A DNA stretch of 64,000 nucleotides, from assembly GCF_030581075.1 (NCBI RefSeq), contig NZ_JAUQSW010000015.1, forward strand, positions 1 through 64,000, given 5' to 3'. Positions 15,770-24,654 of the stretch are shown here, piece after piece. The notes beneath the pieces are model-generated. The model was not told the origin of the DNA and made no database searches. It saw only the letters and a list, made by a program, of their open reading frames with translations. Position numbers and translations under genes: made by a program. Each line of letters starts with the position of its first letter. Position 1 is the stretch's first letter. The DNA is from Hymenobacter cheonanensis (lineage in GTDB: Bacteria > Bacteroidota > Bacteroidia > Cytophagales > Hymenobacteraceae).

Positions 15770-15806
15770 GGTAGGTTATTTAACAACTCCCAATAAATAA
15801 CCTACC
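15770..15806. terminator. Hairpin between convergent genes
   Basis: GGTAGGTTATTTA at 15770-15782 pairs perfectly with TAAATAACCTACC at 15794-15806 around an 11-base loop. There is no T-run, but it sits between two convergent genes, where it could end transcription or protect 3' ends. The rest of 15,691-15,979 holds nothing recognisable. Confidence 0.45.
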
Positions 15807-15979
15807 GGCGATGCTGCGCCCGGCCGCTCCGCGCGCCGGCAGGCTTTGTTAGCCCCACTATCAACACCGCAGGCTAAGCCCGTCGAAGCACGGGCCTGTT
15901 TCAAGCTCTTCAATACGCGCCAAGCGTGCATAGCTCAAAGCAGCCCAGCGGCTTCCCTGGGTTTTCGATGCAGGCGGGG

Positions 15980-16957
15980 CTAGCGGCCACCGGCGCCGGC
16001 CAGGCGCGCAGCCAGGTCTTCGATGTCGGCGCGGCGAGCCAGCCCGGCCAGCCACTCGGCCGGAATACCGGCTTCGCCATACGCCAGCCCGGCCAGCCCG
16101 CCGGCCACCGCGCCGGTGGTATCGGTGTCGTCGCCCAGGTTCACGGCGGCCAGCACCGTGGCGGCGTAGGTATCGTGGCGCAGCAGGCACCACAGGGCCG
16201 CCTCCAGGGTGTGCACCACGTAGCCGGAGGACTTTATTTCGGGCTCGGCCACGGCGGGCAGCGTGCCATCCAGAACGGCGCCGTAGTTGGGCCACTCATA
16301 AAAAACCGGCCCTTTTGCTTGCTTTTGCAGCCAGTAGTTGGCCAGGGTGCGGGCTTGCTCATAAGCCGCTGCAGGGGCTAACCCACGCACCAGCCCCCGG
16401 GCCACCAGCAGGTAAAGCCAGCATCCTAGCGTGGAGCGCGGGTGGCCGTGCGTGACACTGGCTACGGCCTCCGTCAGCGCCCAGGCCGCGTTCAAATCCA
16501 GGTTTTCAGCTTGCCAGGTTTGGTGAAATACCAGCGGCAAAATGCGCATCAGCGCGCCATTGCCATTGTCGAACTCCGAGCGCGGGCCGGCCTGGCTAGG
16601 GGGCACGCCGCGCTTTAGGCTCTGGATGGCCGCCCGGGTAGCGCCGCCCACGTCAAACCTCTGGTTATGAGCCGTCCAGTAGCCGTTGTCCAGCCAATTA
16701 CTAGCGCGGCGGCCGAAGTCGACCAAATCGGGCACGCCGGCTAGCCCCTCGGGCCGGGCCAGCGTTTCGGCCAGGCAAAAAGTCAGCGACGAATCATCCG
16801 ACCACGTGCCGGCCGGCTGGTGGTGGGTGCCGTAGGCGCGCAGACCGGTTACGGGGTCGCGCTGGCGCACGTGGCGGCTGATAAACTCAACGGGCACGCC
16901 CAGGGCATCGCCCACGGCCAGGCCCAGCAGGGCCGCGCGGGTAGCAGCAACGGTCAT
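15980..16957 (-). CDS. ADP-ribosylglycohydrolase family protein
   Basis: 325 aa. The dinuclear-metal motifs of the DraG/ARH family are all present: GLAVGDALGVPVEF at the start, GTWSDDSSLTFCLAE at about 52-66, GNGALMR near the middle and NLGDDTDTTGAVAGG near the C-terminus. It removes ADP-ribose from proteins or nucleic acids, or hydrolyses ADP-ribosylated small molecules. The ATG at 16957 is chosen because the conserved ALLGLAVGD follows within ten residues. No partner ADP-ribosyltransferase is visible nearby. Confidence 0.9.
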   Translation of the reverse strand: MTVAATRAALLGLAVGDALGVPVEFISRHVRQRDPVTGLRAYGTHHQPAGTWSDDSSLTFCLAETLARPEGLAGVPDLVDFGRRASNWLDNGYWTAHNQRFDVGGATRAAIQSLKRGVPPSQAGPRSEFDNGNGALMRILPLVFHQTWQAENLDLNAAWALTEAVASVTHGHPRSTLGCWLYLLVARGLVRGLAPAAAYEQARTLANYWLQKQAKGPVFYEWPNYGAVLDGTLPAVAEPEIKSSGYVVHTLEAALWCLLRHDTYAATVLAAVNLGDDTDTTGAVAGGLAGLAYGEAGIPAEWLAGLARRADIEDLAARLAGAGGR

Positions 16958-17110
16958 ATAAACAGCGTACAAAAAGCGAATGGGTGGCGAAGCTAGCAGC
17001 GGGCGCTACAAATGCCGTAGAAGAACCGGGTTTGGCGGCACTATTCATGGCCCCGTCGACGTTTTTGCCGTAGTTACGCTTGGGTTATGCAACAAGCGCT
17101 GCCTATCCCC

Positions 17111-17118
17111 TACATTTG
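17111..17118 (+). promoter_or_regulatory. -7 box for the Prc protease gene
   Basis: TACATTTG fits TAnnTTTG, 24 bases before the ATG at 17143. Confidence 0.5.
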
Positions 17119-17142
17119 GCTTTCTCCTAATTAATCTCCTGA

Positions 17143-19284
17143 ATGTTCTCCCCTCGCCTCAAAATTAGCTCCTACGCTGGCCTGGTGGCCGCCGTATTCG
17201 GGCTGGCGTCTTACCGCTTCTATGAGCACAGCGGCCCGCAGGCGGCCCCTAGCAAAGAGCAGGTGCTGGTAGGCACCATCGTGCAGGGGCTTTCGCAGGC
17301 ACATTATCAGCCCGAGCGGGTTGATGATGCCTTCAGCAAGCGCGTGTTTGATTTGGCCCTCAAGCGCCTGGACTACCGCAAGAAATTTCTGTTGCAGTCC
17401 GACATTGCCCAGCTGACTAAATATCAGCTTGATATCGACGACGAAACCAAGCGGGGCACCCACGAATTCCTGGACCTGAGCACCAAGCTCATGGCCGAGC
17501 GCACCAAGCAGATGCAGGCGCTGGCCCACGAGATTCTGGCCAAGCCCTTCACCTTCGACACCGAAGAAACCATCCAGACGGACTTCGAGAAGGCCACCTT
17601 CCCCGCCAATGCTGCCGACCAGCGCGAGCAGTGGCGCAAGCTGCTCAAGTACGAGACGCTGACCCGCGTGGCCGAGATGATGGACGAGCAGGACAAGCGC
17701 CACGACCGCACCCGCGTGGCTAGCCTCGCCAAGGAGCCCGCCACCGCCGAGCCCGACCGCACCCCCGCTCAAATGGAAGTAGAGGCCCGCAAGCGCGTGC
17801 TTAAGTATTACGACGAGCAGTTTGCTGACCAGCCCGATACTAATGAGGTGCTGACCAACTATGCCAATGTCATCGCCAATACCTACGACCCTCACACTGA
17901 GTACTTTGCGCCCCGCGACAAGGCGGAGTTTGATATTCAGCTCACGGGCCGCTTCGAGGGTATTGGCGCCACGCTGCGCGAAAAAGACGGCCTGATTTAC
18001 ATCGAAGACATCGTGCCCGGCTCGGCTTCGTACCGCCAGGGCGAGCTGAAGAAGGGCGACGCCATCCTGCGCGTGGCCCAGGCCGCCGCCGAGCCGGTGA
18101 GCATCGAGGGCTGGCACACCAACAAGGCCGTGACGCTTATCCGGGGCAAAAAAGGCTCGGAGGTGCGCCTCACCGTGAAGAAGCCCGATGGCTCGACCAA
18201 GGTTATTCCCATCATCCGCGACGTGGTGGTAGTGGAAGATACCTACGCCCAGTCGGCCGTTATCAACGACCCCAGCGGCATTAAAATCGGCTACCTGCGC
18301 CTGCCGGCGTTCTACGCCGACTTCAACGACAACGGCGGCCGCTCGTCGGCCGAGGACGTGAAGAAGGAGCTGGCCAAGCTTACGGCCGAGGGCGTGAAGG
18401 GTGTTATTTTCGACCTGCGCAACAACGGCGGCGGCTCGCTCAACGATGCCGTGGAGATGGCCGGCCTCTTCATGCCCAGCGGCCCCATGGTGCAGGTGCA
18501 CGACAGCCGCGGCGTTACCAACGTGCTCAACGACAAGGACCCGCGCGTGCAGTACAGCGGCCCGCTCGTGGTGCTGGTGAACAAGTACAGCGCCTCGGCC
18601 TCCGAGATTCTGGCCGCTGCCATCCAGGACTATAAGCGTGGCATTATCATGGGTACCACCACGACCTATGGCAAAGGCACCGTGCAGCGCATTATCGACC
18701 TCGACGAAACGCTGCCCGCCGAGCTGGCCAGCCTCAAGCCGTTTGGCTCGCTCAAGTTCACGATGCAGAAGTTTTACCGCGTTACCGGCGGCTCGACCCA
18801 GTTCAAGGGCGTGGCCTCGGATATCGTGCTGCCCGACCTGTTCTCGTACGTAGACCAGGGCGAGAAGGAGTCGGACTACCCGCTGAAGTGGGACGAGATT
18901 AAGCCCGCCGCCTACCGCCCTTGGGACGACCAGCCCAACTACGCCAAGCTCGAAGCCAACAGCAAGGCCCGCGTGGCCGCTAGCCCTGCCTTCCAGCAAA
19001 TGACCGAGCTGGTGCAGAGCCTGCGCAAGCGCAAGGATGAAACGGTAGTATCGCTGAAGCTTGACAAGTATCGCACCATGCAGCACTTGCTAAAGGCGGA
19101 ATCAGACAAGTACGAGACGATTCAGAAGACGGCGACCCCGCTAGCCCTTGCCCCCCTCGCGGCCGACCGCACGGCCCTCGGCGGCGACTCAGTGAAGGTA
19201 AACCGCGCCATGCGCTTTACCCGCGGCCTCAACAAGGACATCACCGTGGGCGAAGCCGTGAACGTTATTAAAGACGAACAATAA
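17143..19284 (+). CDS. prc: Carboxy-terminal processing protease (Prc/Tsp, S41)
   Basis: 713 aa, the usual length for Prc. An N-terminal membrane anchor or signal (about 10-25) precedes a helical domain, a PDZ domain (about 255-340), the S41 protease domain with the catalytic pair S485 (NKYSASASE) and K511 (TTYGKGTVQ), and a long helical C-terminal domain. It cleaves periplasmic proteins from their C-termini and in other bacteria acts on lipoproteins and on cell-wall hydrolases. Monocistronic, with its own promoter and terminator. Confidence 0.93.
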   Translation: MFSPRLKISSYAGLVAAVFGLASYRFYEHSGPQAAPSKEQVLVGTIVQGLSQAHYQPERVDDAFSKRVFDLALKRLDYRKKFLLQSDIAQLTKYQLDIDDETKRGTHEFLDLSTKLMAERTKQMQALAHEILAKPFTFDTEETIQTDFEKATFPANAADQREQWRKLLKYETLTRVAEMMDEQDKRHDRTRVASLAKEPATAEPDRTPAQMEVEARKRVLKYYDEQFADQPDTNEVLTNYANVIANTYDPHTEYFAPRDKAEFDIQLTGRFEGIGATLREKDGLIYIEDIVPGSASYRQGELKKGDAILRVAQAAAEPVSIEGWHTNKAVTLIRGKKGSEVRLTVKKPDGSTKVIPIIRDVVVVEDTYAQSAVINDPSGIKIGYLRLPAFYADFNDNGGRSSAEDVKKELAKLTAEGVKGVIFDLRNNGGGSLNDAVEMAGLFMPSGPMVQVHDSRGVTNVLNDKDPRVQYSGPLVVLVNKYSASASEILAAAIQDYKRGIIMGTTTTYGKGTVQRIIDLDETLPAELASLKPFGSLKFTMQKFYRVTGGSTQFKGVASDIVLPDLFSYVDQGEKESDYPLKWDEIKPAAYRPWDDQPNYAKLEANSKARVAASPAFQQMTELVQSLRKRKDETVVSLKLDKYRTMQHLLKAESDKYETIQKTATPLALAPLAADRTALGGDSVKVNRAMRFTRGLNKDITVGEAVNVIKDEQ

Positions 19285-19330
19285 GCGCTAGCCCTGCTAA
19301 ATAACCATTAGCAAACAGCTTTGCCTTTAA

Positions 19331-19363
19331 GGCTCCCGGACCAGTGGTTCGGGAGCCTTTTTT
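19331..19363 (+). terminator. Rho-independent terminator of prc
   Basis: GGCTCCCG (19331-19338) pairs with CGGGAGCC (19350-19357), with an inner ACCA/TGGT, then six T. Confidence 0.85.
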
Positions 19364-19511
19364 GTATCCCTGGCCCTATCACGCACTGCGCAGGATGGGC
19401 ATTTTTGGCTGCTGGGGGTGGCTAAAAAGACTAGCCAATATTTTTAGTAAATTGCCTTGAATTTTCTTAGCAAACTTGCAACTAAAATCTTTGGCAACGG
19501 GTTTACTAAGC

Positions 19512-20621
19512 ATGACTACTAAAACCGAAGCCCGCATTATCCCGCTCATTCCGGCCGACATGTATTCGGCTCCGGTTATGGCCGTTTCGCCCGCCCAAGC
19601 CATGCTCACGCCCGAGGAGCAGGAGCAGCAGCGGCTGGCCGACGAAACCTGGCGCCGCTCTATTCCGGCTCAGGTATTTCTCAACTACTTTTTTGCCCTT
19701 AGCTACCACATTCAGGAGGGTGAAAGCCCGCTGGGGGGGCTAGCCCACTCGCCTTATTTCCGCCAGCACCAGGCCGAGCTGACCGAAGGCGACGTAACCG
19801 CCCTCACCAAGCTGCTGCACTCGTGCTGGAGCACCGAGTATGCTCTGCGCGCCACCGCCGAGCTGGGCGACGAGAACTTCCTGCGTAACGCCCTGCACTG
19901 GACCTTCCCGCAGGCTTACCACACCATTTTGTCGGGCCTGCAAGCCTTTCTGTATACGACCGGCGTGCGCTCGAACAACGCCCAGGTTATTCGCCGCGAG
20001 GTGGGCCGCCTGGTGGTGAAGAACGCCTACCCACGCCCGGTGTCGTTCTACGCCGCAGGTGCCTACGGCGACTTCAACATTCACCGCCTGCCGCTGGCCG
20101 GCTATAAGGCCGGGCTGCACATCGCCTCGCAGGAGATTGATGCCCAGGCCCAGATTGGCCAGTTCTTGCGCACCACGCGCAAGCAAACGGCCATTGCCGT
20201 GCGCCAGCAGGTGCAGGCTAATCCCAACACGGCTATCCGCAGCCAGAAAACCGGCAAGCCGCTCGATAAGTGGACGGCCGCCCACTGGCAGCAGATTACC
20301 TGGCGCTTGGGCTACACCACTATTTTTGATTTGCTGGGCCGCCTGCGCATCTCGCAGAGCAGCCGAGAGATTGAGCGCTACGTGGAGGCCGACATCGATT
20401 TCAAGCTGTTCCACAGCTCGTTGCTGAACGTGGTGAGCTACCTCAACGGCATCCACGAAGCCTACGTGGCCAAGGCCCTGGGCCTGGCCCGCTATGAGCA
20501 GCTGGTGCGCGAGCTGCCCACCCACCTGCAAGCCGGCTTTGTGCAGGAGCGCCTGCGCACCCGCGTGCAGCCTATCCTGCTTGGCACCGAGCCGGAGCCC
20601 GAGTTTAAGATGGCCGCCTAA
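19512..20621 (+). CDS. Unrecognised 369-aa protein
   Basis: No family recognised. The protein appears soluble and mostly helical, with no signal peptide. Notable parts are WSTEYALRATAELGDENFLR, TFPQAYHTILSGLQAFLYTT and FKLFHSSLLNVVSYLNGIHE. It starts at ATG 19512, after an AT-rich stretch of about 130 bases that stands out from the GC-rich surroundings. Its stop is fused to a repeat element. Isolated position and AT-rich upstream region suggest an accessory gene; function cannot be stated. Confidence 0.7.
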   Translation: MTTKTEARIIPLIPADMYSAPVMAVSPAQAMLTPEEQEQQRLADETWRRSIPAQVFLNYFFALSYHIQEGESPLGGLAHSPYFRQHQAELTEGDVTALTKLLHSCWSTEYALRATAELGDENFLRNALHWTFPQAYHTILSGLQAFLYTTGVRSNNAQVIRREVGRLVVKNAYPRPVSFYAAGAYGDFNIHRLPLAGYKAGLHIASQEIDAQAQIGQFLRTTRKQTAIAVRQQVQANPNTAIRSQKTGKPLDKWTAAHWQQITWRLGYTTIFDLLGRLRISQSSREIERYVEADIDFKLFHSSLLNVVSYLNGIHEAYVAKALGLARYEQLVRELPTHLQAGFVQERLRTRVQPILLGTEPEPEFKMAA

Positions 20622-20675
20622 ATCACGGATTACGCGGATTTTAGCGGATTCCACGGATTTTGTGAACGGTACAGG

Positions 20676-20701
20676 GCCGCTCCATTCGGGGCGGCTTTTT
20701 T
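20676..20701 (+). terminator. Rho-independent terminator
   Basis: GCCGCTCC (20676-20683), loop ATTC, GGGGCGGC (20688-20695), then six T. It ends the 369-aa gene transcript. Confidence 0.8.
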
Positions 20702-20708
20702 CGTGCCG

Positions 20709-20716
20709 TACTTTTG
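20709..20716 (+). promoter_or_regulatory. -7 box for lysS
   Basis: TACTTTTG fits TAnnTTTG and lies about 140 bases before the lysS start, directly after the upstream terminator. The long leader contains the right-hand repeat copy. Confidence 0.5.
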
Positions 20717-20858
20717 CACCTCATTTTTACTTTTCACACAGCGGGAACTGCTCTCAAACGCCACCTAACAATTGGCGCAAACAGCTAGCACGGAACTAGG
20801 ATTAATCGTCCACAAAATCCGTGAAATCCGCTAAAATTCGTGCTAATCCGTGATTCAT

Positions 20859-22406
20859 TTGAGTGAGCAGGAACTCCTGCGCCGCCAAAAGCTCGACGAG
20901 CTGAAAGCGCTGGGCATCGAGCCCTACCCTTCCGAACTGTTCGACGTTAATTTCTCGGCCCAGGAAATTCACGACAACTACCACCCCGAGCTAAACAACT
21001 TTCAGGAGGTGGCCCTGGCTGGCCGGCTCATGACGGTGCGCGTAATGGGCAAGGCCTCGTTTGCCGAACTCATGGACTCGTCGGGCCGCATTCAGCTCTA
21101 CGTGAACCGCGACGAGATTTGCCCCGGCGAGGACAAGACGCTGTATAACACCGTTTTCAAGAAGCTGCTCGACCTCGGCGATTTTATCGGCGTGAAGGGC
21201 CACGTGTTTAAGACGCAGGTGGGCGAAACCTCCATTCACGTGAAGGAATTGACGCTGCTGGCCAAAGCGTTGCGCCCGCTGCCCGTGGTGAAAGAGCGCA
21301 TTGATGAAGCCACCGGCGAAAAAGTGGTGTACGACGCCTTCACCGACCCCGAGCAGCGCTACCGCCAGCGCTACGTGGACATGGTGGTGAACCCGCAGGT
21401 GCGCGACACGTTCATCAAGCGCACGCAGCTGGTGCAGGCCATGCGCAACTACCTGAACGACAAAGGTTACTTAGAAGTAGAAACCCCAATTTTGCAGCCG
21501 CTCTACGGCGGCGCGGCGGCTAGGCCCTTCAAGACGCACCACAACACGCTGGACATGACGCTCTACCTGCGCATTGCCAACGAGCTGTACCTCAAGCGCC
21601 TCATTGTGGGCGGCTTCGACGGCGTGTACGAATTCTCGAAGGACTTCCGCAACGAAGGCATGTCGCGCTTCCACAACCCCGAGTTCACCCAGATGGAGCT
21701 TTACGTGGCCTACAAGGACTACGCCTGGATGATGGACCTGGTGGAGGAAATGGTGGAGCGCGTGGCGCTAGCCCTGCACGGCAAAACCGAGGTGCAGGTG
21801 GGCGACAACCTCATCAACTTCCAGCGCCCCTGGCAGCGCTACACCATGTTTGAGGCCATTGAGAAGTTCACGGGCGTGGCCATCGGCGAGATGGACGAGG
21901 CTGCGCTGCGCGAAACGGCTAAAACCCTGAAAGTGGGCCTCGACCCGAGCATGGGCAAGTCGAAAATCATTGACGAGATTTTTGGCGAGCACGTGGAGCC
22001 CAAGCTCATCCAGCCCACCTTCATCACCGACTACCCGGTGGAGATGTCGCCCCTGGCCAAGAAGCACCGCGACCACCCCGGCCTCGTGGAGCGCTTCGAA
22101 GCCATCTGCAACGGCAAGGAAATCTGCAATGCCTTCTCGGAGCTGAATGACCCCATCGACCAGCGCCAGCGCTTCGAAGACCAGCTGGAGCTGGGCAAGC
22201 GCGGCGACACCGAGGCGATGGTGCTCGACGAAGACTTCCTGCGCGCCCTGGAGTACGGCATGCCGCCCACGGCCGGCCTGGGCATCGGTATCGACCGCCT
22301 GAGCATGATTATGACCAACTCGCACTCCATCCAGGATGTGCTGTTCTTCCCGCAGATGCGCCCCGAAGTGGTGGCGCAGGAAAAAACCCAACCCAGCGCT
22401 TCGTAA
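20859..22406 (+). CDS. lysS: Lysyl-tRNA synthetase (class II)
   Basis: 515 aa. An N-terminal OB-fold anticodon-binding domain ([29 protein letters not shown]) precedes the class II catalytic core: motif 1 region [20 protein letters not shown], motif 2 with [18 protein letters not shown], and motif 3 [14 protein letters not shown]. It charges tRNA-Lys. TTG at 20859 ([10 protein letters not shown]) is the likely start; a GTG at 20850 lies inside the repeat. The stop codon sits in the loop of a small hairpin (arms 22393-22402 and 22407-22416), upstream of the terminator. Confidence 0.95.
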   Translation: MSEQELLRRQKLDELKALGIEPYPSELFDVNFSAQEIHDNYHPELNNFQEVALAGRLMTVRVMGKASFAELMDSSGRIQLYVNRDEICPGEDKTLYNTVFKKLLDLGDFIGVKGHVFKTQVGETSIHVKELTLLAKALRPLPVVKERIDEATGEKVVYDAFTDPEQRYRQRYVDMVVNPQVRDTFIKRTQLVQAMRNYLNDKGYLEVETPILQPLYGGAAARPFKTHHNTLDMTLYLRIANELYLKRLIVGGFDGVYEFSKDFRNEGMSRFHNPEFTQMELYVAYKDYAWMMDLVEEMVERVALALHGKTEVQVGDNLINFQRPWQRYTMFEAIEKFTGVAIGEMDEAALRETAKTLKVGLDPSMGKSKIIDEIFGEHVEPKLIQPTFITDYPVEMSPLAKKHRDHPGLVERFEAICNGKEICNAFSELNDPIDQRQRFEDQLELGKRGDTEAMVLDEDFLRALEYGMPPTAGLGIGIDRLSMIMTNSHSIQDVLFFPQMRPEVVAQEKTQPSAS

Positions 22407-22434
22407 GAAGCGCTGGCTAGCGGCCACAAAAAAA

Positions 22435-22465
22435 GGCCCGCTTCCGAAGGGAAGCGGGCCTTTTT
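22435..22465 (+). terminator. Rho-independent terminator of lysS
   Basis: GGCCCGCTTCC (22435-22445), loop GAAG, GGAAGCGGGCC (22450-22460), five T. Confidence 0.9.
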
Positions 22466-22478
22466 ACGAACAGCCGAT

Positions 22479-22563
22479 AAAAGCTGCCAGTGAAACTAGA
22501 ACTGTGCGATGGGCCGTCTGATTTTACAAGCAGAATGTTTAACCAACTCTGCTAGAAGCTCCT
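22479..22563 (-). tRNA. tRNA-like remnant, resembling tRNA-Thr(UGU)
   Basis: Read leftward, the segment holds a tRNA-style D loop AGTTGGTTA (22548-22540) followed by an anticodon-arm-like TCTGCTTGTAAAATCAGA (22534-22517) and ends AGGAGCT and AGCTTTT that can pair with two G-U wobbles. The anticodon stem has mismatches, the D stem does not pair, and no clean T arm is present; the total of 85 bases is too long. It looks like a decayed tRNA gene. It could also be chance or an unrelated RNA. Confidence 0.35.
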
Positions 22564-22682
22564 ACGACCGGCAATTTTACTACTTTCAGTTAGCGGGCTT
22601 CGTTTAAGCCGTTTGTATAGTCTTTAACGCGGCGCTCGGAGTGAGGTTACGCGCCGGGGCATTTTTTTCTAAAAAATTTTGG

Positions 22683-23093
22683 CTAGGACCCTACGCCAGT
22701 GCGCCGCGGAGTTTGGTCTTCGTCACCATCGGCGCTAAAGTCGTCGCGGTGGCTAGCGGCGTAGTCGGTGCCCTGGCCGGCTACCGAGTGGCCGTCGCCG
22801 GCGGGCGTAGCCAGGTCGCCGGGCTCGGCGGCACCCATTTTGTCGAACAGCGCATCAGCGGCGTTTTTGTCTTCGCTCACGGCCGCGTCGGGGTTGGTAG
22901 CAGAGCCTTGAAACCTGGCCAGGGCATCCTGGGCCAGTTTGCCGAGGCCGCCGGCCCACAGGCTTTTGGCCGACTCGCGGATGCTCTTGCGGGCATCCTC
23001 GCCGGTTTCGGGGGCTAGCAGCAGGCCCGTTACGATGCCGGCGGTGGCGCCGGCCAGCAGCGATACAATTACTTTTCCGTTGTCCTTAGGCAT
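22683..23093 (-). CDS. YtxH-family small membrane-associated protein
   Basis: 136 aa. GKVIVSLLAGATAGIVTGLL followed by LAPETGEDARK is the YtxH signature: one short transmembrane helix with a glycine zipper and then LAP-x-TG. The rest is acidic and low in complexity. YtxH proteins are general-stress proteins of unknown biochemistry. The ATG at 23093 starts four residues before the helix region. A second YtxH protein is encoded immediately upstream, on the same strand but separated by a terminator. Confidence 0.8.
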   Translation of the reverse strand: MPKDNGKVIVSLLAGATAGIVTGLLLAPETGEDARKSIRESAKSLWAGGLGKLAQDALARFQGSATNPDAAVSEDKNAADALFDKMGAAEPGDLATPAGDGHSVAGQGTDYAASHRDDFSADGDEDQTPRRTGVGS

Positions 23094-23172
23094 CAGTGAA
23101 AAGGGTGTTAAAATGAGAGATGGAGTACTGGTTGCAAACGGCGAAGGCCGCCTAGTGGTTAGCCCAAAGCGC

Positions 23173-23203
23173 AAAAAAGCCCCGCGCCGAGTTGGCGCGG
23201 GGC
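23173..23203 (-). terminator. Terminator after the YtxH-CsbD gene
   Basis: Leftward GCCCCGCGCC (23203-23194), loop AACTC, GGCGCGGGGC (23188-23179), then six T. Symmetric flanks make it usable in both directions. Confidence 0.85.
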
Positions 23204-23226
23204 TTTTGTTTGCTAAGAAACTGGGC

Positions 23227-23787
23227 CTAGCTGGCGCGGTTAGCGGCATCTTTGGCAGCATCGGCGCCTTTGTCAGCCAAGTCCTTGGCCTTATCGGCAC
23301 CTTTGTCAACGGCATCCTTTGCCTTGTCGGCCACATCGCCGCTTTTGCCTACCAAGTCGTTAATGATTTTGGTTACTTCGGCTTTGCCCTTGCCAAGCTT
23401 GTCTTGCAGCTTGCCCAGTAGCTCGTCGCCTTTGCCTTCGGCGTAGGTCAGGTCCTCATCGGTGAGCTGCGCGTACTGCTGCTTCAGCTTGCCTTTGATG
23501 TCGTCCCAGTTGCCGGCAATATTGAGGCTGCCGCCAGCACCCAGGATGCCCATATCTTCGAGCTTGTCGCTCAGGCCTTTAAATTTAGTTTCGAGGTCAG
23601 CGCTGTACTTATTGAACTGCTCGCCCAGCTGGCCGCCATATTGCTTGGCTGCGCCTTTCCAGTTTTCGAGGGTAGCCGTGCCTTTATCGGGGGCCAGCAG
23701 AATGCCGGCGATGATGCCAGCGCTAGCGCCAGCGAGGGCGGCGAGGAGAATTTTGCCTGCGTTGTTATCTTCTTCGCGGTACGACAT
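23227..23787 (-). CDS. YtxH-CsbD fusion stress protein with repetitive helical tail
   Basis: 186 aa in three parts. Residues 11-35 form a YtxH-type helix (GKILLAALAGASAGIIAGIL then LAPDKG). Residues of about 88-145 are CsbD-like (NIAGNWDDIKGKLKQQYAQL, then LTYAEGKGDELLGKLQDKLG). The last 40 residues repeat Lys/Asp/Ala units such as DKAKDAVDKGADKAKD, an amphipathic LEA-like helix. All three elements are associated with general stress or desiccation responses. Membrane-anchored with a cytoplasmic or periplasmic tail; biochemical role unknown. Confidence 0.8.
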   Translation of the reverse strand: MSYREEDNNAGKILLAALAGASAGIIAGILLAPDKGTATLENWKGAAKQYGGQLGEQFNKYSADLETKFKGLSDKLEDMGILGAGGSLNIAGNWDDIKGKLKQQYAQLTDEDLTYAEGKGDELLGKLQDKLGKGKAEVTKIINDLVGKSGDVADKAKDAVDKGADKAKDLADKGADAAKDAANRAS

Positions 23788-23967
23788 GAGAAGGAAAGAA
23801 AAAGTGGTAAGGTGAAAGGGCCGGGGCCGGCGCGGTAGTGGCCGTCAGCCCGGAGTTTGGCAGCTATACGCGGGGCGGGGCGAGGGGTTGGGGTGGGGCC
23901 TTTTTTTCTTAAAATTGGCCCTGGTCCGGTTGCCACTACCCGCCGCACCTGCGTATAAGCCCGTCCT

Positions 23968-24222
23968 ATGACGCGCGTTTTGTCCTTCTGCGGGCTGGCG
24001 CTGGCCTTGCTGGCCGGCTGCACCCGCCCGCACCCCGCCAGCCCGCCCACCGCCGCCGGGCCCGATTGCCTCGACCCCAAGCGGGCCAACCCCAATGGCA
24101 TGTGCACCATGGAGTACGACCCGGTGTGCGGCTGCAACGGCCTCACCTATGCCAATGCCTGCGTGGCCCGCAACGCGGGGCTGCTCGCCTTTAAGCCCGG
24201 CCCCTGCCCTAGCCGGCCCTAG
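23968..24222 (+). CDS. Lipoprotein with a Kazal-type protease-inhibitor domain
   Basis: 84 aa. Signal peptide with lipobox LLAGC (C18), then a short Pro-rich linker and a Kazal-like domain with CTMEYDPVCGCNGLTYANAC and a final cysteine near the end, matching the spacing VCGxxGxTYxNxC. Kazal domains inhibit serine proteases by presenting a rigid loop. Anchored in the envelope it could protect against host, predator or self proteases. The small size is normal for bacterial single-domain versions. Confidence 0.8.
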   Translation: MTRVLSFCGLALALLAGCTRPHPASPPTAAGPDCLDPKRANPNGMCTMEYDPVCGCNGLTYANACVARNAGLLAFKPGPCPSRP

Positions 24223-24225
24223 GCT

Positions 24226-24233
24226 TACTTTTG
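24226..24233 (+). promoter_or_regulatory. -7 box for the cupin gene
   Basis: TACTTTTG fits TAnnTTTG, 29 bases before the ATG at 24263 and three bases after the Kazal gene stop. Confidence 0.55.
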
Positions 24234-24262
24234 CGCCCCTTCGCATTTTACCTTGCCTGTTT

Positions 24263-24634
24263 ATGTCTGCCGAAAAAAACTATTTTCGCAACGCCCAGCC
24301 CTTCCGCGTGCCTACTACCGATGGCAAGCTCATTGAGGAGCATATTGGGCTGGCCAGCACCCACACCGGCCAGTACAGCGTGGCCCACATGGTGGCCCCG
24401 CCGCAGTGGAGCGAGCCGCACCAGCGCCCCGAGTTCGACGAGATTACGATTGTGGTGCGCGGGCGCAAGCGCTTCGAGATAGACGGCGATGTGGTGGAGC
24501 TGCAAGCCGGCGAGTCGCTGCTGATAAAGGCCGGGGCGCGGGTACGCTACTCCAACCCTTTCGAAGCTGAGTGCGAGTATTGGTCGGTGTGCGTGCCCGC
24601 CTTTAGCCCGGCCACCGTACACCGCGAAGAATAG
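24263..24634 (+). CDS. Cupin domain protein
   Basis: 123 aa, a single cupin barrel: WSEPHQRPEFDEITIVVRG (motif 1, with His and Glu as possible metal ligands), GDVVELQAGESLLIKAGARV (motif 2). Single-domain cupins bind metals or small ligands; the reaction cannot be told. The start at 24263 gives MSAEKNYFRNAQPF, close to the normal length of the family. It may be read together with the following 138-aa gene, 20 bases downstream. Confidence 0.8.
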   Translation: MSAEKNYFRNAQPFRVPTTDGKLIEEHIGLASTHTGQYSVAHMVAPPQWSEPHQRPEFDEITIVVRGRKRFEIDGDVVELQAGESLLIKAGARVRYSNPFEAECEYWSVCVPAFSPATVHREE

Positions 24635-24654
24635 CCGCTGGCTTTGCTTGCCCC

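Larger units (their letters stand above)
20621..20855. repeat. Pair of inverted ~45-bp repeats flanking the lysS promoter region
   Basis: The sequence at 20621-20664 begins AATCACGGATTACGCGGATT and reappears in inverted orientation at 20811-20855 with about 90 percent identity. Each copy is itself built of CGGATT units about every 11 bases. The left copy begins at the stop of the 369-aa gene, and the right copy ends four bases before the lysS start, so the two bracket a terminator and a promoter. Confidence 0.8.

Noticed and set aside
17131-19086. 651-aa minus-strand ORF opposite prc
   Set aside because: A shadow of the GC-rich third positions of the protease gene; no protein-like motif.
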